Shown here: in pieces, positions 35,001 to 41,700 of the stretch
Layout: each line of letters opens with the position of its first letter
Position numbering within the stretch: position 1 is the stretch's first letter
Source: Brevibacillus antibioticus
GTDB taxonomy: Bacteria; Bacillota; Bacilli; Brevibacillales; Brevibacillaceae
Direction: 5' to 3'
Assembly (NCBI RefSeq): GCF_005217615.1
Contig: NZ_SZNK01000001.1
Location: forward strand, 184,001-248,000
Length of the DNA stretch: 64,000 nucleotides
Position numbers and translations under genes: made by a program
Notes under the pieces: generated by a model
What the model saw: only the letters and a program-made list of their open reading frames with translations
Told to the model about the DNA's origin: nothing
Databases searched by the model: none

Positions 35001-35146
35001 ATCTTTTGAGAGAGAGATACCAGATTGATTTGTCTCTGCAAAGCTTGTTTGAAGCTTCTACGATCTGCACCCTTGCTGAGCTGATCAAGACAAGCACACA
35101 GGCAGCGGAAGATATTGCAGCTGATTTTGACGAGGGGACCATTTAA
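26072..35146 (+). CDS. Nonribosomal peptide synthetase ArCP-Cy-A(MT-like)-PCP-Cy-A(MT-like)-PCP
   Basis: ATG 26072 is chosen (GGAGGG upstream) over an in-frame ATG at 26051. About 3,024 residues. Domains: aryl carrier 15-90 (LGLDSLQ, Ser49); Cy1 105-545 with D240xxxxD245xxS248; A1 from 560 with FTSGSTGEPKG, GGATEASIWSN, YRTGDLGRY, interrupted after A8 by a ~390-residue methyltransferase-like insert, A10 PLSANGKVDR at 1439; PCP1 (GGDSL, Ser1503); Cy2 1565-1995 with D1698xxxxD1703xxS1706; A2 with the same insert layout, A10 at 2905; PCP2 (Ser2969). No thioesterase. The anchored pocket residues read DLYNLSMIWK (A1) and DLYNLSLIWK (A2), the cysteine code. Expected chemistry: salicylate loaded on the ArCP, then two cysteines condensed and cyclised to thiazolines. 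It resembles PchE/HMWP2 but has two A domains. Confidence 0.9.
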   Translation: MSKMLNDNQTASPAASLSYEEMKRQIQALLPAPVAFSDDQNLIELGLDSLQMMRVVNKWRKEGVKVTFAELISAPTLRDWQALLQKSSASLPRVDERKADVEVEVNVPFPLTDVQYAYWIGRQDDQPLGGVGCHAYLEIDGTGVEPDRLETAWGKLLMHHPMLRARFLEDGQQEVMSAPTSTGVVVHDLRSISENELARELDRIRERLSHRRLAVEAGEVAGLELSLLPEGRTRIHFDLDLLVADVQSLHIVLRDLAAAYARGSKPLAPTNWSFAHYLGQEAERRAQDKQEAARYWQERLSTLPGAPGLSLKEKPEMIKSPIFTRRTHFMNVTDWALLQKRSAAQQVTPAMVLLTAYAEVLDRWSTHSQFLINIPLFDRQTGEAGIEDVVADFTNLLLLAVDMREPSSFLARVRAVQSQFHQDVAHAAYSGVQLQRDLARVRQGERDFAPVVFACNLGTPLINDECRDTLGKLSYMISQTPQVWLDFQSYEMDGGLLLAWDAVDQLFPDGMLDQMFGAFCQLMDSLVTEENDWQAASMLLPELEQKRNDQAVDDSQTQSSQCLHSNFFAYARENPHELAVIDSHASATFSYGELARYALQIAAYLQKQGVEAGEPVAVSLPRGIDQVAAVLGIVARGACYVPVGIGQPSTRRERIHQKAGIRYVLTDTEIAQTLAWPKDAVVLSVVDALNVLPLAESVPISFDSLAYIIFTSGSTGEPKGVEISHSGAWNTISEINRRYGIGHTDRILAVSSLDFDLSVYDLFGLLSVGGSIVLIGEELRRDAAHWARLVDQHQVTLWNSVPVLLDMLLIAAESGSYESLPLRLTMLSGDWIGLDLPQRLNQLAPNSQLVAMGGATEASIWSNFFDVTLPLPAHWTSIPYGQPLGNQAYRVVDAHGRDCPDWVEGELWIGGAGVAVGYRGDPALTAECFVNWNGSRWYRTGDLGRYWPDGTIEFLGRKDFQVKIRGHRIELGEIESVMKQHPGIRDAVVTAVGDPRENRQLVGYVVPERESESALFDRVEADPKKSEELWADVMDTGRVQTLSDHFASVRPEDFTSFWAYMEQLAVRFIYRALERAGVKFEQNANYSLDDLMQSCGIQERYRGLVSQWLQTLEDEGFVRKDKSDVYSITQASMTEWLEKLQVSQVSPTWEPQAQALLRYLEKVNDESVALLRGELDPLAHFFSEEVSLTPNDLMQTLPGTKHRDSAALALVERLVHRLGERSESKPIRVLEIGARSLALTESLLAVLPTDATHFTCTDTSTFFTNAAKTRFREYPFVHDQLLDINQDPLSQGFEAHQFDVVIASDSLHRAKNIGMALSHVQSLLAPGGMLILLEMTRNSRLQQISTAYLEDGFTHFEDERRNEQLPLLSVEAWQQVLQQQAFAKVAAFPEDNDFGQHVLVAQAPLQVKRFNAAQLSGFLSQKLPDYMVPTAFLLLSELPLSANGKVDRQALPTPDSLMKAKGEKAYTAPTTPIETALAAIWCQLFELERVGVTDNYFELGGDSLLATRLSAMIRSKLAVELSLGRIFEKPTIAGLAQHVQMLLEEKGTTSGLPAMVLAPQDRHQPFPLTDIQQAYWVGRSGVYALGHVSTHCYFEIEGQHLDLERINLAWQRLIDHHEMMRAVILSDGWRQQILEQVPAYRIEVADLRNQSDEEAESELQAIREEMSHQVLSTDVWPLFEVRASRFGDERVRLHISFDNLIFDGWSMFHLLSEWTRLYHEPDVPMTPLDLSFRDYVLAQEALKSTELYQRDLDYWMDRLPDLPPAPQLPLAKNPDTITEQRFHRLEARINREAWQRLKKRTAEVGLTPSGILLTAYAETLGAWSKSSRFTINLTQFNRLPLHAQVAEIVGDFTTLTLLAVELSAGETILERGRNLQQQLWRDLDHPYVGGVQVQRELAKQTGEHNGVAMPIVFTSALGVEQWSGSDSDGKWLGKLVYNITQTPQVWLDHQVVEQDGELLLIWDAVEGLFPEGLLADMFTAYCELLHRLTEEDAVWQESAPSQIAVPRLEARIAANDTAAPISAETLVRLFDKQAACQTDQPAVIATQRTLTYGELADAADQIAKWLRSQGVQPNTLVAVVMEKGWEQVAATLGIMKSGAAYLPIDPLHPEERRSQLLHDGQVQFVLTQSWLDEQLGWPLDVERLIVDQMTVRDEASTVNSVTSAVGQPEDLAYVIYTSGSTGLPKGVMIDHRGAVNTIEDINQRFAVGAQDRVLALSNLNFDLSVYDIFGMLAAGGTIVMPDADKAKDPAHWLAWLEAEQVTVWNTVPALMQMLIEYAVGRNLQLPHSLRLVLLSGDWIPLDLPDKIKSFFPHVQVIGLGGATEASIWSNLFAIEDVDPSWKSIPYGRPMLNQRYHVLNEAMEDCPVWVPGQLFISGIGLAKGYWRDETRTNEKFITHPRTGERLYRTGDLGRYLPDGSLEFLGREDFQVKIRGHRIELGEIETVLKRHEGLKDVVVAVPDDGTDEKRLVGYVVLDREKDSALFETEQADPAASAARWQAINSMGHAQADTIPESIDVKAVTQFLMEADRISTAYMCRTLEHMGMFAQVGESTSITELMHRFQIHPRYQTLLAHWLEVLVEEGLLEKRAAGTYVSLRALREGVPDVVLSASSLRTEAARELEGVFRRDYLLFIGLLTGELDPLELFLADDAFLTPAGLSRFDLTREFYSSLAGTVFGSIVSHHPSEKTLRVLELGTRAGSLTQTLVSTLPAERSRYLYVDESSFFTDRAKKEWGEQAPLEYGQLDMNVAPLAQGYDPHSFDVIVADNTLHRSRDIGKTLAYLKGLLAPGGLLFLIESTRNSRLLLTTVGFFEDGFSHLADERKANHLPLLTVEQWRAGLEQQGFANVLAIPDKAQVADAFERHLIVAQAPETVRLFRPEKLSEALRNSLPEYMVPSEYVLLDELPLSANGKVDRKAITKLGKRRASMPKKTHVAPSNELEVKLAKVWEEVLGVAEIGIHDSFFARGGDSLRAIQCLNLLRERYQIDLSLQSLFEASTICTLAELIKTSTQAAEDIAADFDEGTI

Positions 35147-35172
35147 AAAGAAAAACCGCAGATGAGTAGGTA

Positions 35173-35209
35173 GGGCTGCGACTCAGTGGCAGGCGCAGCC
35201 CCGCCTTTT
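35173..35209 (+). terminator. Hairpin between synthetase and reductase genes
   Basis: GGGCTGCG (35173-35180) pairs with CGCAGCCC (35194-35201), then GCCTTTTC. The T run is short, so it may only attenuate read-through or set transcript stability inside the operon. Confidence 0.45.
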
Positions 35210-35252
35210 CTTGGAAGAAGAATGCGGAGAGCAGGCCAGGAGGAAGAGAACA

Positions 35253-36368
35253 TTGGGTATCAAAAAGATTGGCATTTTGGGAGCGACTGGTGTTGTAGGT
35301 CATGCTGCCTTTCAAACGATATTGTCTAGGACGAGCTATCCGATTTTGCTGGGCGGCAGAAATCCTGAGAAGCTACGTGAGCTTTTTACTGGGACGGACG
35401 TCAGGCTGGAATACCAGCAGGTGGATGTCTTCAACGAGGGTGAGTTGCATGACTTTTGCGGCCGAGTCGATCTCGTCATTAATTGTGCAGGGCCCTCCAA
35501 GCAAATCGTTGATAAGGTTGCGGTCGCATGCCTCAAGCATGAGGTTCATTACGTCGATGTGTCCGGAGATGAGCATCTGTATCAACAATTGCTCACACGA
35601 AAGCAGGAAATCGAGGAAAAGGGACTGCTGTTTATCATCTCTGCTGGCGTCTACCCGGGGCTGTCGGAAGTCTTCCCGGCTTATGTGGCTGAAAATGATT
35701 TGGACGAAATCGATTTGCTCGAAGTTTTTTTTGCAGGGCAGGGCGGATTTTCACTCAATGCAGCATATGACATCGTTTGCAGCATTGAAGAAGATACCGG
35801 ATGGGGAATGTCTTACTTCAAGCAAGGTGAGCTTAAAAAAATAGACGGGTCGTTCCATCGCAACTACACACTGCCGCATCCCGCTGGCAAGCGCGACACG
35901 TATCCGGTAGTGACAAAGGAATTCGGCCTCATGACCAAGGAGCATAAAATCGAATCCGCCTATTTTTACAGCAGCTATCAAAGCAATGCCATCCTGAATC
36001 AATTTGTGATGATCAAGGCTTTGCAGCAATACAAAACCGAGGAACAAAAAAGAGCGTCAGCCAAGCTGCTGCTGGAACAGTTTGAGGCGAAGAAGCCAGG
36101 TGTGAAGGATTTTACGATGTTCCACCTGCATGCGACCGGAGGCCGTGACGGTAAAAAAGTGCGGGTCGTCTCCACACTTCTGTACCCGGGCGACTGGAAT
36201 CGGATATCTGGCATCATCGCGGCCTCAGTGGCTCATTTGATCGCGGAAGATCCGAACAGAAAAACAGGCTGCTTTTTCGTGGCAGAAGGCGTATCGGCGA
36301 CAGGTTTGATTGAAGCGCTTCGCGAGCAGCAGGTCGAACTCATGCATTCCATCATGGAAATGAAGTAG
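35253..36368 (+). CDS. Saccharopine-dehydrogenase-like NAD(P)-binding reductase
   Basis: TTG at 35253 has AGGAGG about 9 bases upstream and places the Rossmann motif at the very N-terminus; an upstream TTG at 35211 has no ribosome binding site. About 371 residues. KKIGILGATGVVG (4-16) is the dinucleotide fold, followed by LLGGRNPEKL, LVINCAGPSKQ, CLKHEVHYVDVSGDEH and GVYPGLSEVFPAY, as in saccharopine dehydrogenase-type proteins. It lies between two enzymes of the siderophore operon, so it probably acts on the carrier-bound thiazoline or on a precursor. It may be a second imine reductase beside the Irp3-like one, comparable in role to PchK of enantio-pyochelin synthesis (from memory; homology not checked). 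Confidence 0.75.
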   Translation: MGIKKIGILGATGVVGHAAFQTILSRTSYPILLGGRNPEKLRELFTGTDVRLEYQQVDVFNEGELHDFCGRVDLVINCAGPSKQIVDKVAVACLKHEVHYVDVSGDEHLYQQLLTRKQEIEEKGLLFIISAGVYPGLSEVFPAYVAENDLDEIDLLEVFFAGQGGFSLNAAYDIVCSIEEDTGWGMSYFKQGELKKIDGSFHRNYTLPHPAGKRDTYPVVTKEFGLMTKEHKIESAYFYSSYQSNAILNQFVMIKALQQYKTEEQKRASAKLLLEQFEAKKPGVKDFTMFHLHATGGRDGKKVRVVSTLLYPGDWNRISGIIAASVAHLIAEDPNRKTGCFFVAEGVSATGLIEALREQQVELMHSIMEMK

Positions 36369-36377
36369 GGGTGACGT

Positions 36378-38705
36378 ATGACAAAAAATCGTAAGTTGCG
36401 TACCGTGGTATGCGGTTCCCGCTTTGGACAGTTCTACTTGGAAGCGGTGAAGGCATTGTCTGAACAGTTTGAATTGGTAGGGCTCTTGGCAAAAGGAAGT
36501 GAACGCTCGCGACAATGCGCCGAGCGAAATGGCATCCCGCTGTACACCGATGTCAATCAATTACCTGCTGACATTGATCTGGCTTGCGTCGTATTGCGCT
36601 CCACCGTGATGGGTGGCAATGGAACAGAGCTGTCGATCCAATTGCTTGCCAAGGGCATTCACGTCATTTCGGAAGAGCCGATCCACCATAAGGATTTGGC
36701 GCTTTGCCTAAAGCATGCCAAACAGAACGATGTTCATTTTATGACGGGCGATCTCTACGTACATTTGCCTGCCGTTCGCCGCTTTATTGCTTGCGCTCGT
36801 ACGATGCTGGCTGTGCAGCCTGCGTTGTACATCGAGGCTGCTTGCGCTACACAGGTGTCCTTCCCGCTTATGCACATTTTGCAGGAAGCCCTCCCTTCTA
36901 TTCGTCCGTGGAAAATCAGTCATGTCATCAAGGATGAGGGGCCTTTTCAAGTGTTGATCGGACAGCTGGGCAAAATTCCGATTACGCTGCGCGCCCACAA
37001 TGAAGTCGATCCAGATGATCCAGACAACCATCTGCATTTATTGCATCGCGTGACGATTGGTGTGGCTGGCGGGAGCTTGTCCCTTACGGACACGCATGGT
37101 CCCGTCGTGTGGCAGCCGCGTCTGCACGTACCGGATCTTCCCGACATTCACGGTGAGCTGACAGTGTCTCCACCCGCACACATGCTGGAAAACAGTACAC
37201 ACATATTGGGACCGCAGGAGACGCCGACCTATCGGGACATTCTTACGAAGCAGTGGCCGCAAGCTATCGGGCGCGATTTACTCATCATGCGAGATAGGAT
37301 CATGGAGCAGGTCGACAAGACTGCGGTGGAAACGCGTGCGCAGCAGGAGCTATTGTGCTCACGACAGTGGCAAGAATGGACGCAGGCATTGGGATATCCC
37401 GTGCTGCGCTCGCATGGCAGCCATGAGCCGTTGACGTTAGCGTCTCTCGAACAAGCAGCCTGGAGCATTCCGGACGACGAATTCCACAACACGGCGTCAC
37501 CTAACGATGCGACTGTGACGGACAACAACGATGTTTTTGCATGCACGGCGCCTGCCGAGAGCGAGCTAAAAGGGATCGATGCTGTGCAGGTAAATACGTG
37601 CATTGAGCGCCTGGATGCAGCAGCGGTGGCCTCCATGCTGCTTGCGCTGCAATCTCAAGGGGCACTGACAGCGGGACAACATTGCTATACGGCGTTAGAC
37701 ATTTTCACTGCTGCAAATGTAGCAGAACGCCATCAGCCGGTCATCAAGCGCTGGCTATCCATCTTGACGGATCGTGGCTACCTAAAATATGCCGCTGGCG
37801 AGTATCAATGCGGCATTCAGATGACGCGAGAGGAAGTAGAACGACGGTGGGATTTAGCCAAAAACGCTTGGAATGGCAAGCTGGGCTCACCACTCGTCAC
37901 AGACTATCTCAAGGACAATGCGGATCGGCTACCACAGCTGATGAATGATACCCAACAAGCTGCTTTGCTGCTATTTCCTGAGGGCCGCATGCATGTTGCC
38001 AATGCGCTTTATCGGGACACCCTAGTGGCACGCTATTTGAACAAGTCAGTGGCAGAAGCAGTAGCAAGGATCGCGTCTACGACCAACTCGCTTCGTATCC
38101 TAGAGGTAGGTGCTGGGACTGGAGCGACTAGTGATGTGGTCGTGGACCGCCTAAGGGCGTCTGTTTCCAAAGGACTGAATGTGGAGTATGTGTACACGGA
38201 TGTGTCCCACTTTTTCTTATCCTCTGCACGTGAACGGTACAAAGCTTGCCCGTGGATGAAATATCAAGTGGTTGATATCGACAAAGAGTTGTTTGCACAA
38301 GGCCTCACAGAAGGCAGCTTCGATATCGTGATTGCGGCTGGGATGTTGAACAACGCGCGGGACACGGATGCAGTCATCCAGGGGCTGTTGAAGACCCTTG
38401 TGCAAGGAGGCTGGATGATCATTACCGAGCCAACTCGAGAATTCGTAGAAATGCTCATCTCCCAAGCTTTCATGATGACTCCACCAGTAGATGACAGGAA
38501 AAATACGCAATCGACCTTCATGACTGTCCAGCAGTGGCTCGATGTTTTTGAACGGGCAGGCGTCAAGGAGCTTGCGGTCTTGCCTGAGGAGTCTCACCCA
38601 CTGGCACCACTTGGACAAAAGCTGTTCCTCATCAAGAACAACATCGATGTTGGCGTACGTCAGCAGCTTTCCCCAACCGAAAACGAATTGGCCAAGCTCA
38701 TTTAA
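36378..38705 (+). CDS. Thiazolinyl-imide reductase fused to SAM methyltransferase
   Basis: 775 residues; GTAGGGGTGACG precedes the ATG. Residues 1-365 match the Irp3/YbtU/PchG thiazolinyl imide reductase family: RTVVCGSRFGQFYLEAV at the N-terminus, HVISEEPIH (95-103), a GDLYVHLPAVRRFI helix. These reduce a carrier-bound thiazoline to a thiazolidine with NADPH. Residues about 400-480 look like the winged-helix region that precedes PKS/NRPS methyltransferases. LEVGAGTGATSDVVV (575-589) is an intact SAM-binding motif I, with DVSHFFLSSARERY and FDIVIAAGMLNNA following. The fusion suggests reduction and methylation act on the same ring nitrogen or carbon. In pyochelin synthesis these activities lie on PchG and PchF. 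Confidence 0.85.
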   Translation: MTKNRKLRTVVCGSRFGQFYLEAVKALSEQFELVGLLAKGSERSRQCAERNGIPLYTDVNQLPADIDLACVVLRSTVMGGNGTELSIQLLAKGIHVISEEPIHHKDLALCLKHAKQNDVHFMTGDLYVHLPAVRRFIACARTMLAVQPALYIEAACATQVSFPLMHILQEALPSIRPWKISHVIKDEGPFQVLIGQLGKIPITLRAHNEVDPDDPDNHLHLLHRVTIGVAGGSLSLTDTHGPVVWQPRLHVPDLPDIHGELTVSPPAHMLENSTHILGPQETPTYRDILTKQWPQAIGRDLLIMRDRIMEQVDKTAVETRAQQELLCSRQWQEWTQALGYPVLRSHGSHEPLTLASLEQAAWSIPDDEFHNTASPNDATVTDNNDVFACTAPAESELKGIDAVQVNTCIERLDAAAVASMLLALQSQGALTAGQHCYTALDIFTAANVAERHQPVIKRWLSILTDRGYLKYAAGEYQCGIQMTREEVERRWDLAKNAWNGKLGSPLVTDYLKDNADRLPQLMNDTQQAALLLFPEGRMHVANALYRDTLVARYLNKSVAEAVARIASTTNSLRILEVGAGTGATSDVVVDRLRASVSKGLNVEYVYTDVSHFFLSSARERYKACPWMKYQVVDIDKELFAQGLTEGSFDIVIAAGMLNNARDTDAVIQGLLKTLVQGGWMIITEPTREFVEMLISQAFMMTPPVDDRKNTQSTFMTVQQWLDVFERAGVKELAVLPEESHPLAPLGQKLFLIKNNIDVGVRQQLSPTENELAKLI

Positions 38706-38721
38706 ATAGGAGAGTGTGCAT

Positions 38722-41700
38722 ATGCCTCAAAACCTCAAGAAGAATAGCGTCGAGCTCTTGATGCGCCTGCGCAGAGATGGAATTTTTTTATGGGAGGAAA
38801 ATGGGAGCCTGCGTTACAGAGCCCCACGAGGAACCCTTGCAGCCGATGATTTACAGGCGTTAAAAGAACAAAAAGCAGAGATTCTCGCTCTTTTGCGAGC
38901 CGAATCCCAACCGGTGACGGTGGTACCAGATCCAGCAGCGCGATTTGTGCCTTTTCCCCTGACAGATGTGCAGTCTGCTTATTTGCTGGGAAGGTATGAG
39001 CTGTTTGGCTATGGTGGAGTGGCGTGCCATATCTACATGGAGCTGGACTATCCCGAGCTCGATCCGAAACGGGCGGAGGATGCATGGAACCTGCTCATTG
39101 CAAGACATGACATGCTGCGTTCAACCATTGATCAGAACGGTCAGCAGCGCATTCTGGAGAAGGTTCCGCATTTGACGATTACCTATACAGATACAAGTGG
39201 CATGGATGAGCAGGAGGCAGGAAGAAGGCTCAATGACAGACGCGAAGCGATGGGACATCGTGTGTATGATACTGCCCAATGGCCGCTGTTTGATATCGGC
39301 TTGACGAAAACGAGTGACAAGGCTGTGCTCCATGTATCGATGGAATTTCTCATCGCGGATTGGGCGAGCATTTGGCTCTTGTTGGGTGAGTTTGAGGCCC
39401 TTTACAAAGAACCGGGAAAAACATTGCCCGCGTTGCCGATTACGTTTCGCGATTACGTCTTCGCTGAACGCAGCCTAAGAGAGACCACGGCATATGGCAG
39501 AGACAAAGCCTACTGGCAGCAACGGATCGATGCATTGCCACAAGCTCCAGACCTGCCAATGGCGAGACAGCAGATGCAGGAGGGAAACGCACGTTTTCGC
39601 CGTCGCTTCCTTCGGTTAGATAATACTTCGTGGGATACCTTCAAAAAGCGGGCCCAGCAGCGAGGGTTGACGCCAACCGCCGCCGTGATGACAGCCTTTG
39701 CCGGTGTGATCGAGCGCTGGAGTCGAAATCGTGCGTTTTGCCTGAATTTGACGTTGCTGAACAGACAGCCGTTGCATGAGCGCGTCCATGAGATTGTCGG
39801 GGATTTCACATCTGTCAATTTGCTTGCGGTTGATTGGGGAGTGGAACGTTCTTTTCAGGGGCGGGCGAAAACCATTCAAAAGCAGTTGTTTGAAGATTTG
39901 GACCACCGTTTGTTTTCCGGTGTGGAGGTCATGCGCGAGCTAGCACGTAGGCGTGGGCGTGAAGCCGCTTTGATGCCAATCGTCTTTACGAGCGCGATTG
40001 GGTTAGTGGAACCAGCGGAAGGCGCTCAGCTACAGGGCAAAATTGCTGGGCACGGAATCAGTCAAACGCCGCAGGTTTTCATCGATTGCCAAGCCATGGA
40101 CAGCTCGGCAGGCTTACAGGTGAACTGGGATGTGCGGGAGGGTGTTTTCCCTGAGCATGTCGTTGACGAGATGTTTGATGCTTTTGCAAAATTACTGCAA
40201 TCTTTGGTGGACGCAGAGCAGGTGTGGGAGGGAGCTGACGAAATGGCGTTGCCAGACTGGCAGCGGGAAGAGCGTGAGCAGGTGAATGCGACCACCGCAG
40301 CTTTACCAGAGTACGCCTTGCATCAGCCAATCGTTGCGCAAGCCATGTCGACGCCAGATCGTCCGGCTGTGATTGACAGTGAAGGACAGATTTCCTACGC
40401 GGAGCTGGTCAAACGAGCTGCCGCAGTAGCAGGGAAGCTGAAAGAGATGGGCTGCCGCGAGCAAGACCGCGTTGCCATCGTGATGGAAAAAAGCGCGCAT
40501 CAAGTCACAGCTGTACTCGGTACATTGTTTGCCGGAGCCGTCTATGTACCTATTGATCCGAAGCAACCCGAGATGCGCCGACAGGTCATGATGGAACAGG
40601 CGGACATCCGTTATGCCTTGACGGTATCTGCCAATCCGGTGCAATGGCCAGACTCTATTCAAACGATTGCGGTGGATCAAGTAAGCCCGCAGCATGAACC
40701 ATTGATACTGCCTGACCTAAACCCGTATTTGCCTGCGTACATCATCTATACATCTGGTTCCACGGGACAGCCCAAAGGGGTCGTTATCAGCCACCGTGCA
40801 GCAGCAAATACGATCGAGGACATGCTTCGTCGCTTTTCGATCACAGAGAATGACCGCGTGCTTGGCCTTGCCCAGCTGAGCTTTGATTTATCTGTCTACG
40901 ATATTTTTGCCACGCTCTCTGTGGGTGGTGCGGTCGTGTATCCTCATCCCGACCGTCAGTCCGATCCGTCCCATTGGAGTGAGCTGATAGCCAGGCATGA
41001 CATTACCGTGTGGAATTCCGTGCCGGCCCTTATGCAAATGCTGGTCACGTATTTGGATTCCACGCCAACTGTAAAAGTAGACAGCCTGCGACTGGCCCTG
41101 CTTTCTGGGGACTGGATTCCGTTGACGCTGCCTGATCGGATGCAAAAATATCTGCCTGCTGCACAGATCGTCAGTCTCGGCGGTGCCACGGAAGCATCGA
41201 TCTGGTCGAACTACCATTTGTACAATGGACTGGAAGCAGACTGGAACAGTATTCCGTATGGCCGACCGCTCGCCAACCAAGGCTTCCGCATCCTCGATTC
41301 ACAGATGCGCGATTGCCCGGTGTGGGTGATCGGGGATCTGTATATTACCGGAGCTGGCTTGGCGGAGGGCTATATAGGAGATCAACGGCTCACGGAGGAA
41401 AGATTCTTCCCCCACCCTGTCGATGGAGAGAGACTGTACCGAACCGGTGATTTGGGTCGCTACACACCGGGGGGCGAAATCGAGTTCATCGGTCGCGAAG
41501 ACAATCAGGTCAAAATCAGAGGGCATCGGATCGAGCTAGGTGAAATTGAATCGGCCCTGCTCAAACACCCTGCTGTCGCCGCAGCTGGTGTCGTGCTGGA
41601 TGGAGCGAGTGACGAGCCTGTTTTATTAGGGATTGTGGAAAGCACCCGCAAGATGGAGCGGGACCTTGAAGCGGAAAGAGCGGAATTCGCGATGCTCGTA

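Noticed and set aside
26188-35142. Many long minus-strand and alternative-frame ORFs across the NRPS genes
   Set aside because: They are shadows of high-GC coding sequence; no ribosome binding sites, no recognisable domains, and the plus-strand frames carry complete motif sets.
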